Position numbers and translations under genes: made by a program
Notes under the pieces: generated by a model
What the model was told of the DNA's origin: nothing
What the model saw: only the letters and a program-made list of their open reading frames with translations
Database searches by the model: none
In this document: positions 50,540-61,501 of the stretch, one piece after another
How the letters are laid out: every line of letters starts with the position of its first letter
Numbering within the stretch: the stretch's first letter is position 1
Assembly: GCF_016107325.1 (NCBI RefSeq)
Contig: NZ_RCVT01000002.1
Coordinates: forward strand, 186,001-250,000
Origin: Sphingomonas sp. MA1305
GTDB lineage: Bacteria > Pseudomonadota > Alphaproteobacteria > Sphingomonadales > Sphingomonadaceae
Length of the DNA: 64,000 nucleotides
Direction of reading: 5' to 3'

Positions 50540-51585
50540 CGATTGAGCCGGTGCGCGACCGCACCGCGCAGGCGCCGGGCGAGATCGGCGTCGATCGGGC
50601 CGAGCGGTCCCTGCATCGCCGGCGGCAGATGCGCCGCCGCGGCATCGGCCGGGCCGAAGACATAATAGTCGAACAGCGCCTGCCAGCCCCGCTTCTCATG
50701 CGCCGGCCGATCGCGCAGCGCCAGCAAGGCGTGGAGCAACGTCGTCATCGGCGTATCGTGATGGTCGGCGACCCGGTTCCACCAGAAATTGACCAGCACG
50801 TTGAAGGGGTCCAGCGCCTCCACCTGATGCCACCACAGGGCCGGATAGACGAGCAGGTCGCCCGGTTCGAGCTCGGCGATCTCTCCCGCCGCCACCGCCT
50901 CCGCGAAACGCGGATAAAGGTCGAGATCGGGAGCGGCAAAATCGACCATCGTCACCGCCTGGCCACCCGGCGTCGGTTCGAGCGGTCCGGGATAGAGGTT
51001 GGCGATCTGCTCGGGCGGAAAGAGCGTGAAGCGGCGCCGACCGACGGCGCAGGCGGCGGCATTGTCCGACATGTCGTGATGCGCGGCGGCGACGGTGCGA
51101 TTGCCGATCCAGATGCTGGCGAGCGGCGGATGGGCGACAAAGAGATCGTCTGCAGGCGCGAGTGGATTGTCGAGCCGCAGGCCGGGGAAGAAATGGTCGA
51201 GGTCGGTCGAACCGACGTAGAGCGCGGCGCCGTCATCGCTTCGCTGCCCCTCCGCCAGCCGCGCCATGACCATCGGCAGCGGCAGGCGTTCGGTGCGGAA
51301 GTTCATGCCGGTGCTGGCGCGATCGTAATGGAAGCGCCCGCGGATCGCCGGGCCGCCGAGATAGGCGACGAGCGGTCGCCCGCCATCGAAGCGGGCGAGA
51401 TAGTCGGCGACCGCTTCGGGCCCGTCACGTCCGGCGGCGACGAGCGGCCAGTGCGCCACCGCGCCACGCAGGATCGTCGGCACGCCGGCCTCGACGATCG
51501 CCGCGAGATCGGGCGCCATACCACGTCCGTCGATCTCGCGGGTGCGGCGGGTCACGCGCAACGGCGACGCATCGTCACGCGCCAC
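50536..51585 (-). CDS. cupin-like (JmjC-type) Fe(II)/2-oxoglutarate dioxygenase family protein
   Basis: Protein of about 349 residues of the cupin_8 family. The metal-binding H-x-D is in VAAAHHDMSDNAAACAVGRRRFTLFPPEQI, and the distal histidine is probably in YPALWWHQVEALDPF. It is coupled by ATGA overlap to the halogenase. The start is uncertain: a GTG at 51585 overlapping the SapC gene is used; a GTG at 51555 is the alternative. Related enzymes hydroxylate protein side chains, so it may modify a protein of the cassette, by inference. Confidence 0.85.
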   Translation of the reverse strand: MARDDASPLRVTRRTREIDGRGMAPDLAAIVEAGVPTILRGAVAHWPLVAAGRDGPEAVADYLARFDGGRPLVAYLGGPAIRGRFHYDRASTGMNFRTERLPLPMVMARLAEGQRSDDGAALYVGSTDLDHFFPGLRLDNPLAPADDLFVAHPPLASIWIGNRTVAAAHHDMSDNAAACAVGRRRFTLFPPEQIANLYPGPLEPTPGGQAVTMVDFAAPDLDLYPRFAEAVAAGEIAELEPGDLLVYPALWWHQVEALDPFNVLVNFWWNRVADHHDTPMTTLLHALLALRDRPAHEKRGWQALFDYYVFGPADAAAAHLPPAMQGPLGPIDADLARRLRGAVAHRLNR

Positions 51586-52285
51586 GGCGCACCGCCCGTT
51601 CGGCGAGCCACGGCAATGTGCCGAGCGACGAGGCCGCCCAGATCGCCGGTCGCAGGAAATCGTCGTGGTGCAGCGCGGCAAGGGCGGTGGCATCCAGCGC
51701 CGCCAGCCGGGCCTCTGCGACGACATGGCAGTCGGGCACGCGGAAGGAGGCGCCGCCGGCGGTCTCGACCTGGAGTTCGACCGGTTCGAGCAGATCGTGG
51801 CGCAGCAAGGCCGCGGACAGATGCGGCGCGATCTGCGTCCCGGCATAGATCCGCCGCAACACGCCGCCGATCCGATCGAGCAGCGGCGCCTGGCCGCCGT
51901 GCGGCAGGAAGATCGGCGCGCCTTCCGCGGTACTGACCCGCGGATGCGCGGGGTCGATATGGATCGTCGGCGCGCCGCCGTCGGCCGGCACGCCGATCGA
52001 AAAGGGGCCCCGCTGCAACAGGGCGGGGATGTAATGCGCGTCCCAGCGATCGCCGTCGAGGAACAGATTCTGGTCGCGCGCGAAGCCGAGCAGCGCGACC
52101 GCGTCATAGCCGCCATCCGCCCTGGCGCGGAACACGATCGGATATTCGCGGGCGACGTCCTCGAATTCGGTGGCGAACACCGCGACCTGATTGACCGCAT
52201 CGCCAAAGCCGACGCCGCGTTCCAGCCGCACGCGCAGCCCCGCATGATCGACATTGTTGAGCGGCTGGGGCGTGGAGGCCGTCAT
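51575..52285 (-). CDS. SapC-family protein
   Basis: Protein of 236 residues matching the SapC family found next to TonB receptors and tryptophan halogenases. Conserved-looking elements are NQVAVFATEFEDVAREYPIVF, ALLGFARDQNLFLDGDRWDAHYIPALLQRGPFSIG and the C-terminal LPWLAERAVRRGA. No signal peptide or membrane segment, in contrast to the name, which comes from a surface-layer locus. The molecular role is unknown. It is the first gene of the SapC - cupin - halogenase unit, 68 bases after the TonB receptor. Confidence 0.85.
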   Translation of the reverse strand: MTASTPQPLNNVDHAGLRVRLERGVGFGDAVNQVAVFATEFEDVAREYPIVFRARADGGYDAVALLGFARDQNLFLDGDRWDAHYIPALLQRGPFSIGVPADGGAPTIHIDPAHPRVSTAEGAPIFLPHGGQAPLLDRIGGVLRRIYAGTQIAPHLSAALLRHDLLEPVELQVETAGGASFRVPDCHVVAEARLAALDATALAALHHDDFLRPAIWAASSLGTLPWLAERAVRRGA

Positions 52286-52313
52286 ATCAGCAACATACCG
52301 TAAGAACGTCACG

Positions 52314-52347
52314 GGGGAAGGCCGCGCCGTACGGCCCGGCCCTCCCC
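52314..52347. terminator. hairpin between TonB receptor and SapC gene
   Basis: GGGGAAGGCCG and CGGCCCTCCCC pair with one mismatch around a 12-base loop, a few bases past the receptor stop codon on the minus strand. No U tract, so it may reduce rather than stop transcription into the SapC unit. Confidence 0.5.
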
Positions 52348-52353
52348 TCGCGA

Positions 52354-55300
52354 TCAGAAGCGCAGCCGCGCGCCGACCAGATAGCGGGCGGTACCCTCCG
52401 TTTGGTACCACGTGTTGATATAGTCCCGGCCGTAGGTCCGCACTCCCTCCTCCAGCAGGTTGATGCCTTCGAAGGTCACCGCGAGGTGCGGCGTGACATC
52501 GTAACTGATGTTGAGGTCGAGTTGGCTGTACGGCGCGGTGAACACCGGATTGTGGTAGGTGTCGCGGTTCAGCTGGCTGAGGAACTTCGCCCGCCAATTG
52601 TATGCCAGCCGTGCCGACAGGCCGTATTTGTCGTAGATCAGCGTCGCATTTGCGGTGTCCGACAGGCCGACCAGAGCGAACTGGTCGACGTTCGGATCGG
52701 CCGCCGTGTCGATGCCGACATTGCCCCGCACAAGGGTATAGCTCGCCGCGACGCCGAAGCCGGTGTCGCCGAGGAAATACTGACCCGCGACCTCGAAGCC
52801 GTAGATCTCCGCTTCCTTGTTGTTGATCGGCGTGTTGACCGAGAAATTGAACAAGGGATCATTGGCGTCCGCGGTGATGTCGACGGCAGCCAGCGTCTGA
52901 TCGACGAAGCCCTGATCGAGGGATCGCGTCTGCGTGTTGTAATGGGCGGCGAACTGCGCATTGGCGGCGGCGACGTTGCCGCTGTTCTGCTGCAACAGCG
53001 CGGTATAGGTGAACAGATTGACGTCGGTGATGTCCGCCGCGAAGGTGTTGGTCAGCTGCGTCTTCGCCGTCCCCGATCGCGTCCCCGCCTGGCCCGAGGT
53101 CGGATCGCGCAGGCCGAACAGCTGGCGATTGACCAACGTGTTGCCGATGAAGTTCTTCACCCGCTTGTCGAAGAAGCCGAGCGACAGATAGACGTCCTTG
53201 CGCGGATACCATTCCAGCGACACGTCGAAATTGTCGGAATTGAGCGGATCGAGATCGGTGTTGTTGGCATAACCGGTGGCGACGCCGCCGATCGCGGTCG
53301 GACGCGGCGGCGCCTGGCTGACGCCGCTGGACGCGAACAGGCTGCCATAGGGTGCGCGCGCGATCGTCTTGCTGTACGATAGGCGCCCCTTCAGCGTCCG
53401 CGTCAGGTCGACCGAGAAGTCCATCGCCGGCAGCAGATTGTTATAGCGCCCCTTCGACGTCACCGCCTGACGATCGGTCGAGTTGAGGACCGTGAAGTCG
53501 TTGTCCGCCTGCCAGACGATCGCCAGCGGGATCGGCTGCAGCGAGGTCGCGTTGACGCGGGTGCTTTCGAACCGCGCCCCGGCGACCAATTGCGCGTTCA
53601 TGTTGCCGAGCTGACCGTTCCAGGTGACCTGGCCGTAGACCGCCCAGATCTTTTCCTGGACGCGATTGTCGTTGTTCGCGTCGATGTTGTTCTGGTGGTT
53701 CACCCCGTCGTTGGTGATGCCGATGTAGTAATTGTACAGCGAGTTGTAGAGCTTGGTCGCATCCTCGGTGCGGAAGGCGATCTTGGTGTTGGCGTCCGGG
53801 TTCGGGCTGTTGTGCGTGAACTGGCAGACGGTGCAGAACTGGAAGACCTGGCCCGGTGCGACCGTGGCGATCTCCGGCGGCAGCGAATTGCCCCAGTCGC
53901 CGAGCACCTGCCGCGTATTGTACTGCGTCTGGCGGGTGTCGGTCTCGCGATAGTCGCCGCCGAAGTCGAAGCGGCTGCCGCCGCCCAGATCGTAGCCGCC
54001 ATCGAGCCGCAATTCCTTGATCCGCTGCGTCTGCGTTGAGGCGAACTGGCGCTGCACCGCGCCCGACAGGTCGCCGACGTCGATGATCCCGTTGTTGTTG
54101 CCCTTGATGAAGGACTGGCCCGTCGGCGTCACGCTGCGCGTGCCGTCGTTGATCGACAGCGTCTGGCGCGGGAAGCCGTCGGTGCCCCAGTCCACCGAAT
54201 GGGCGGTGACCACCGGCGCGTTGAACGCCACCGTGGTCGACGTCTGGCCGTTCGGATTGTCGGGCAGGCTCTCCGCCTTGCCGATATGGCCGTCGAGGGC
54301 GAGCTTGAACCGGTCGGTCACCTGCCAGGCGATGTTGCCGCCGAAGTCGTACAGGCGGTTCTTCTGCGCGCGATAGGCCTGTTCGAAGGCCTCGTCCTTC
54401 ACGCCGTTGATCGTTTCGTGCAGGTAGCGCGTCGTCGCGATGCCGTCGGCGGCGCTGTCGAAGGTCACCTCGTCGAACGGCCGGTTGAACCAGTTGGACT
54501 GGGTCGAGCGGCGCTCGGATTCGCGCAGCTGCGCGTAGAGCGCGTCGGCGGTGATGGTCAGATTGTCGACCGGCCTGAACTGGATGATGCCTTGGCCATT
54601 GAGCCGCTCGCGGCTCGCCTCGGAGAAATGGTAGCGGCTGTCGTTGGGTACCGAAACCAGGGTGCTGCCGTTCGCCGGCGCGTTGTTGATCTTGGTCGCC
54701 TGATTCACGAAGCCATTGGCGGGATTGAGGAAATCCGACAGCGTCCGGATATTCCAATCGTCGTTGGCCTGGCTGGCATAGCTGTAGTTGCGCTTCTGGT
54801 AGCTGCCGAACAGCGACACGCCGAACTTCTGGTCGGGATCGCTCCAGCTGGCGACGCCCGACACTTCCGGCGTCACATGGCTGCCGCAGCTGATGCAGGC
54901 GTCGGCGCCATTGTCATAGCTCGCCTTGGCGCCGATCGAGCCGGTCAGGCCGCTTTGCCGCGCGTCGAGCGGGCGGCGGCTGACGATGTTGACGGTTGCG
55001 CCGATGCCGCCCGACGGCACCGCGGCACGGCCGGTCTTGTAGACCTCGAGCGTCTTGACGCCTTCGGACGCAAGATTGGCGAAATCGAACGAGCGGCCGA
55101 AGCCGCCGGCGCCGTCGCCGCCCTGATCGCCGCCGACCGCGACGATGTCCGACGTCGCCAGCTGGCGGCCGTTGAGCGTGACGAGATTGTATTGCGCGCC
55201 GAAGCCGCGGACCGTGACGGTCGAGCCTTCGCCATTGACCCGGTCGATCGACACGCCGGTGATCCGCTGCAGCGATTCGGCGAGGTTGGTGTTGGGGAAT

Positions 55301-55620
55301 TTGCCGATATCCTCGGCGCTGATCGCATCGACGATGCCGCTCGAATCGCGCTTGATCGCGATCGACCGTTCCAGCGAGGCACGGACGCCGGTGACGACGA
55401 TGTCGTCGCCCGCCTGCGTGTCGGGCACGGGATTGGTCGCGGTGGCGCCGCCTTCGGTGACCGGTGCGCCGCGTGCCGTATCGGCCTGCGGCGTGCCCGC
55501 CTGCGGATCTGCCGCCGGCGCGGTCTGTGCCAGGGCCGCCACCGGCATCGCCATGGCGCCGGCCAGAGCCAGCGTCGACGCGGAACGCGCCAGCACACGG
55601 GCGAGATCGATCCCCCTCAT
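52354..55620 (-). CDS. TonB-dependent receptor (Xanthomonas/Caulobacter type)
   Basis: Outer-membrane transporter of 1088 residues. Signal peptide ends near MAMPVAALAQ; the plug (about 90-230) has the signature IVVTGVRASLERSIAIKRDSSGIVDAISAEDIGKFPNTNLAESLQRITGV of the TonB-Xan-Caul class, common for oligosaccharide uptake. The barrel ends in LVGARLRF. The start at 55620 has a strong GGAGGAGGA site; codons further upstream in frame are part of the promoter region. A TTGACA-N16-TAGAAC promoter overlapped by a LacI-type operator lies upstream. Confidence 0.95.
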   Translation of the reverse strand: MRGIDLARVLARSASTLALAGAMAMPVAALAQTAPAADPQAGTPQADTARGAPVTEGGATATNPVPDTQAGDDIVVTGVRASLERSIAIKRDSSGIVDAISAEDIGKFPNTNLAESLQRITGVSIDRVNGEGSTVTVRGFGAQYNLVTLNGRQLATSDIVAVGGDQGGDGAGGFGRSFDFANLASEGVKTLEVYKTGRAAVPSGGIGATVNIVSRRPLDARQSGLTGSIGAKASYDNGADACISCGSHVTPEVSGVASWSDPDQKFGVSLFGSYQKRNYSYASQANDDWNIRTLSDFLNPANGFVNQATKINNAPANGSTLVSVPNDSRYHFSEASRERLNGQGIIQFRPVDNLTITADALYAQLRESERRSTQSNWFNRPFDEVTFDSAADGIATTRYLHETINGVKDEAFEQAYRAQKNRLYDFGGNIAWQVTDRFKLALDGHIGKAESLPDNPNGQTSTTVAFNAPVVTAHSVDWGTDGFPRQTLSINDGTRSVTPTGQSFIKGNNNGIIDVGDLSGAVQRQFASTQTQRIKELRLDGGYDLGGGSRFDFGGDYRETDTRQTQYNTRQVLGDWGNSLPPEIATVAPGQVFQFCTVCQFTHNSPNPDANTKIAFRTEDATKLYNSLYNYYIGITNDGVNHQNNIDANNDNRVQEKIWAVYGQVTWNGQLGNMNAQLVAGARFESTRVNATSLQPIPLAIVWQADNDFTVLNSTDRQAVTSKGRYNNLLPAMDFSVDLTRTLKGRLSYSKTIARAPYGSLFASSGVSQAPPRPTAIGGVATGYANNTDLDPLNSDNFDVSLEWYPRKDVYLSLGFFDKRVKNFIGNTLVNRQLFGLRDPTSGQAGTRSGTAKTQLTNTFAADITDVNLFTYTALLQQNSGNVAAANAQFAAHYNTQTRSLDQGFVDQTLAAVDITADANDPLFNFSVNTPINNKEAEIYGFEVAGQYFLGDTGFGVAASYTLVRGNVGIDTAADPNVDQFALVGLSDTANATLIYDKYGLSARLAYNWRAKFLSQLNRDTYHNPVFTAPYSQLDLNISYDVTPHLAVTFEGINLLEEGVRTYGRDYINTWYQTEGTARYLVGARLRF

Positions 55621-55690
55621 ATCATCCTCCTCCACTGCCGGCGGAAGGCCGGCCAACCTGAACCTGGCGATGTCGTCTCGCCATGATGTG

Positions 55691-55718
55691 GTTCTACCGT
55701 AGCCGACAACGATGTCAA
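55691..55718 (-). promoter_or_regulatory. promoter of the TonB receptor gene
   Basis: On the minus strand TTGACA (55718-55713) and TAGAAC (55696-55691) are separated by 16 bases, a good sigma70-type arrangement about 70 bases before the ATG. The operator at 55705-55716 overlaps it. Confidence 0.6.
55705..55716. promoter_or_regulatory. LacI-type operator GACAACGATGTC
   Basis: Arms GACA/TGTC with a CG-containing centre; five of six base pairs symmetrical. It overlaps the -35 box of the receptor promoter. A near-identical site lies at 55984-55995, and a LacI regulator gene is at 58706-59722. Confidence 0.6.
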
Positions 55719-55808
55719 TGGCAGTCATGCTGACGGTCGCGGCGACGGCGGAGGTTGGTGTCGCAGAAGCACGATCGTATGGCAGCGCCGCTCAGGGCCG
55801 CGTTCGGC

Positions 55809-55844
55809 AAAAAAAAACGGCTGCCGCGCCTTACGCGGCAGCCG
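55809..55844 (-). terminator. intrinsic terminator on the minus strand, upstream of the TonB receptor
   Basis: A perfect 11-base-pair stem (CGGCTGCCGCG/CGCGGCAGCCG) with a 5-base loop, followed on the minus strand by nine consecutive U residues. It is the best Rho-independent terminator in the window, yet it lies in the non-coding region about 190 bases before the receptor ATG, so it must end a short RNA or a leader. Confidence 0.8.
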
Positions 55845-55983
55845 TGAGACCAGTCGGCACCGCCGGCCGGTTGGGGAACGGTACGAACCGGACGAGCTGA
55901 GACCAAGATGTGGTGGATGGTCAGCCTGCCGCTTCCCATCGCTGTCGCAGTCCGCCCGCGCTTGACAAAGGATCATCAATTCC

Positions 55984-55995
55984 GACAACGGTGTC
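55984..55995. promoter_or_regulatory. LacI-type operator GACAACGGTGTC
   Basis: Same design as 55705-55716, with one base changed. It is 35 bases before the GH3 ATG and follows a plus-strand TTGACA at 55962-55967 by about 17 bases, so a bound repressor would cover the expected -10 region of GH3. A minus-strand TTGACA also overlaps it. Confidence 0.6.
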
Positions 55996-56030
55996 AACAC
56001 CGGCGCGACCGGAATTGAAAGGGAGGGGTT

Positions 56031-58499
<2,469 letters not shown>

Positions 58500-58705
58500 C
58501 CGACCCGCCGTTGCGCAGGCAGGGCAAGCGGTTAAGGTCGGGTGGTGACGCAGACCCTGCCCACCGCCGACTCCGCACGCGCGCGCCGCCTGTTCCGGCG
58601 GTCGACTCGGCGCCGGTCGCTGCGCGCGGAGCCTGTTGCGCCGCCCCGTTATCCGGTCGCCGCAGCCCGGCCGCCTGCCGTGCCGACTCGACGACGAGGA
58701 ACGGC

Positions 58706-59722
58706 ATGACGATCATCACGATCAAGGACGTCGCGACGCGGGCCGGCGTCTCGCCCAAGACGGTGTCGCGGGTAATCAACGACGAGGCGCATGTCCGTGC
58801 CGAGGTGCGCGAGGCGGTGCTGCGCGTCGTCGCCGAGCTCGGCTATCGCCCCAATGCCTTCGCGCGCGGGCTGTCGAGCGCGCGGTCGTTCCTGGTCGGG
58901 CTGTTCTTCGACGATCCCGCGTCCAGCTATGCCGGCGATGTGCAACGCGGTGCGCTGGAACGATGTCGCGAGGTCGCGCACCACCTGCTGATCGAACAGG
59001 TCGACCGCGCGCAGCCGGATTGGATGGCACGACTCGACTCGGCGCTGCGCGCGGTGCGGCTGGCGGGCGCGATCCTGACCCCGCCGATCGGCGACTGGCC
59101 CGAATTGCTCGATCTGTTCGCCGCGCATGACGTGCGCGTCGTGCGGATCGCGCCCGGCGAGGCGCTGGATCGCACGCCACAGGTGCGAATGGACGACCGC
59201 GCTGCTGCACGCGAACTGACCGAGCGGTTGATCGCGCTCGGCCATCGCGACATCGCCTTCATCAAGGGCAATCCGATGCACGAGGCGAGCGCGCGACGCT
59301 GGCACGGGTTCAGCGATGCGATGGCGGCAGCGGGGATCGCGGTGCCGACGGCGCGCGTGCTGCAGGGCGACTTCACCTTCCGGTCCGGCCTCGCCGCGGC
59401 GGAGGCGATCCTGGCGGCGGCGCATCGGCCGAGCGCGGTGTTCGCCAGCAACGACGAAATGGCCTTCGCGGTGCTGGTCGTGGCGATGCGACACGGGCTG
59501 ACGGTGCCGGGCGACCTGTCGCTGGTCGGCTTCGACGATGCCGCGATCGCGCGTATGGCCTGGCCGCCGCTGATGACGATCCGCCAGCCCAACGCGGAAA
59601 TGGCGGCGGCGGCGGTCGACCTGCTGATCGGTCCGGGTGCGGCCCGCGATGGCGAGGCGCCGTGCATCGAATTGCCCTATGCCCTGATCGAACGGCCTAG
59701 CGTTGCGCGCGTCGGCGGCTGA
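58706..59722 (+). CDS. LacI-family transcriptional regulator
   Basis: Repressor of 338 residues. N-terminal helix-turn-helix ITIKDVATRAGVSPKTVSRVIN with hinge helix region NAFARGLSSARS, then the periplasmic-binding-protein-like sugar domain (about 62-335; FASNDEMAFAVL, LVGFDDAAIARM). GAGGA precedes the ATG by five bases. It follows GH3 on the same strand after about 200 bases. The matching GACA-N4-TGTC operators upstream of GH3 and the TonB receptor make it the likely regulator of both; the inducer is probably a product of GH3. Confidence 0.93.
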   Translation: MTIITIKDVATRAGVSPKTVSRVINDEAHVRAEVREAVLRVVAELGYRPNAFARGLSSARSFLVGLFFDDPASSYAGDVQRGALERCREVAHHLLIEQVDRAQPDWMARLDSALRAVRLAGAILTPPIGDWPELLDLFAAHDVRVVRIAPGEALDRTPQVRMDDRAAARELTERLIALGHRDIAFIKGNPMHEASARRWHGFSDAMAAAGIAVPTARVLQGDFTFRSGLAAAEAILAAAHRPSAVFASNDEMAFAVLVVAMRHGLTVPGDLSLVGFDDAAIARMAWPPLMTIRQPNAEMAAAAVDLLIGPGAARDGEAPCIELPYALIERPSVARVGG

Positions 59723-59773
59723 ACCGATCCGGAAAGTCGCAAAGGTCGCACTCATCGCACCTGTTCATCCCGC

Positions 59774-59804
59774 GGGGCGCGACGCGGCGATCGAGCGGCG
59801 CCCC
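59774..59804. terminator. hairpin between convergent LacI and histidine kinase genes
   Basis: GGGGCGC and GCGCCCC pair perfectly around a loop of 17 bases in the gap between the two stop codons; it could end either transcript. Confidence 0.45.
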
Positions 59805-59860
59805 GTAGCAAGGCTAAGCGTGACAGCCGTTGTAGGACAGCGGAAACCGCCTCGGCCGGG

Positions 59861-61501
59861 TCAGCCCGCGGCGGGCAGGTCGAGGACGAAGCTCGCCCCC
59901 CCTTCCGCGGCGGCGAGGGCGATCGTCGCGCCATGGGCGTCGAGCAGCGAGCGGGCGATCGTCAGGCCGAGGCCGGTGCCGCCCTCCGCGCGACGGGTGG
60001 TGAAGAACGGCTCGAACAGCCGCGCCGCATCCGCCTCGGCGATGCCGGGTCCGTCGTCGGCGACGCGGAGCAGCACACGGCCGTTCGCAGCCTCGCCACC
60101 GATCGTCACCCGGCCGGCACCGGCACGGCGGCTGTTGTCGACCAAGGTCGCGATCACCGTCTCGAGCGCGGCGGCCGGCAGGGCGACCGGTGGCAGTGCG
60201 GGGGCAAGACCGACCTCCACCACGATCCGCTGCTGCGCATCGGCGATACGGCCGAGGATGGGCCCGATCGCCGCCGCCGCGCTGGGCGTCGCGGCGGTCA
60301 TGTCGGCACGGGCGAGATCGAGCAGGCGGGTGACGAGCTGCGCCAGCCGCCCGGCATCGCCATCGATATGGGCGAGGAAACGGGCGCGCTCCGCCGCGGT
60401 CATCGTCGGCCCATGGTCCTGCAGCAGCTCGATCGCGCCGCGGATGCCGGCGAGCGGCGTCTTGAATTCGTGGCTGACCGCATAGGCGACGTCGCGCAGG
60501 TAGCGCGAGCGACGCTCGATCGCGGCGGCCATGGTGGCGAAATCGGCGTAGAGGCCCTGGATCTCGATCGCCGCGGTTGGCGGCACCTCCGGCACGCTGC
60601 CATGGCCGCCGGCGACCGCGCGGGTGGCGGCGCCGAGCCGCTCGATTGGCCGCGTGATGCCGCGCGAGATGACGCCGCTGAGCAGCACGAGCAGACCGAA
60701 GATGACGAGGATGCCGAACGCGATCTTGCCGCGATCCTCGTACAGCCCCTTGAACAGGGCACGCGCCGATCGCGACAGCAGCAGCACGCCGACGACGCGG
60801 CCGTCGACGACGATCGGCCGGGCATGGTGGATGCGGATCGCCGCGGCGCGCGACAGCCATTCGAAGCGATAGACCGCCTGATAGCCACCGTTGCGGCGCA
60901 GCACGGTGCGTGGGATTCCGGCCCGCGCCGCGGCGACCTCCGGCAGGGCGGCATAACTGCCCGCCGGGGCACGGCCGGCGACGAGGCGGCCGTTGCGGTC
61001 GAGCAGCAGGATCGACGCCAGCGTGGTCGCGCCGGTCTGTGCGAGGACGGGCGTGAGACGGCGACCGGCGGCCTGCGCGTCCGGTGCGGGTGGCGGGGCC
61101 GGCGCGGGGGCGGGCCGTTCGGGCAGGATGGTGGCGGTGGACAGGTCGACTTCGGCGGGGTCGGTGCGATTGGCGGCCATTGTCCCGCATGCGGTCCTGC
61201 GCAGGCAGGAACCCGGAACCCCGGGCGGCACCTTCTGTGATGCTGGGCTCCGGCGTCTGCAGGAGCACGGCGACGCGGCGGGTGCGGCCGGCCAGTCCAC
61301 CGCCGCGGCCGCCGCCAGCGCCGCACCCTGGGCGACCAGCTCCGCCTCGGTCTGGCGGACCAGCGTGTTCTCGTAGACGCGCAGGAAGATCGCGCCGAAC
61401 CCGGGCAGCGCCGCGACCAGGAACAGGGTCGCGAACAGGATGGTGCGCAGGTGCAGGCGCGGCCAATGGCGCTTCACCCTGTCCTTGAGCGCGGCGATCA
61501 T
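59861..61501 (-). CDS. sensor histidine kinase (CreC-like) with an in-frame palindrome insertion
   Basis: Inner-membrane kinase of 546 residues. TM1 (about 20-40), an extracytoplasmic sensor (about 41-258), TM2 (260-280), HAMP, HisKA H344 (AYAVSHEFKTPLAGIRG) and HATPase (LVDNSRRAGAG, DDGPGIAEADA, GGTGLGLTIA). Residues about 75-110 are cysteine/arginine/serine-rich (PCSCRRRSPASQK) and unlike the rest; the DNA there (about 61181-61272) forms an imperfect inverted repeat resembling the intergenic palindromes. The ATG overlaps the regulator stop by 4 bases. CreC-like architecture fits, but the signal is unknown. Confidence 0.85.
   Translation of the reverse strand: MIAALKDRVKRHWPRLHLRTILFATLFLVAALPGFGAIFLRVYENTLVRQTEAELVAQGAALAAAAAVDWPAAPAASPCSCRRRSPASQKVPPGVPGSCLRRTACGTMAANRTDPAEVDLSTATILPERPAPAPAPPPAPDAQAAGRRLTPVLAQTGATTLASILLLDRNGRLVAGRAPAGSYAALPEVAAARAGIPRTVLRRNGGYQAVYRFEWLSRAAAIRIHHARPIVVDGRVVGVLLLSRSARALFKGLYEDRGKIAFGILVIFGLLVLLSGVISRGITRPIERLGAATRAVAGGHGSVPEVPPTAAIEIQGLYADFATMAAAIERRSRYLRDVAYAVSHEFKTPLAGIRGAIELLQDHGPTMTAAERARFLAHIDGDAGRLAQLVTRLLDLARADMTAATPSAAAAIGPILGRIADAQQRIVVEVGLAPALPPVALPAAALETVIATLVDNSRRAGAGRVTIGGEAANGRVLLRVADDGPGIAEADAARLFEPFFTTRRAEGGTGLGLTIARSLLDAHGATIALAAAEGGASFVLDLPAAG
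61181..61272. repeat. palindromic element inside the histidine kinase coding region
   Basis: TCCTGCGCAGGCAGGA at about 61194 is a hairpin with the GCGCAGGC core also seen in the intergenic element arms at 3251 and 9791; a degenerate inverted partner (TCTGCAGGAGCAC) follows at about 61255. The frame stays open through it. Confidence 0.55.

Larger units (their letters stand above)
55621..56030. other. 410-base divergent regulatory region between TonB receptor and GH3 genes
   Basis: No credible protein-coding frame. It holds, from left to right, the receptor leader, a sigma70-like promoter with LacI-type operator (55691-55718), a strong minus-strand intrinsic terminator (55809-55844), about 120 bases of unassigned sequence, and a second LacI-type operator (55984-55995) near the GH3 start, with a plus-strand TTGACA at 55962-55967. 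Confidence 0.7.

Noticed and set aside
61175..61300. A frameshift in the CreC-like kinase, because another frame reads VAVLLQTPEPSITEGAARGSGFLPAQDR here
   Set aside because: The kinase frame is open on both sides without compensating shifts in the surrounding sequence, and the DNA is a palindromic repeat whose every frame looks semi-plausible. Kept as a possible explanation to test, not as a call.
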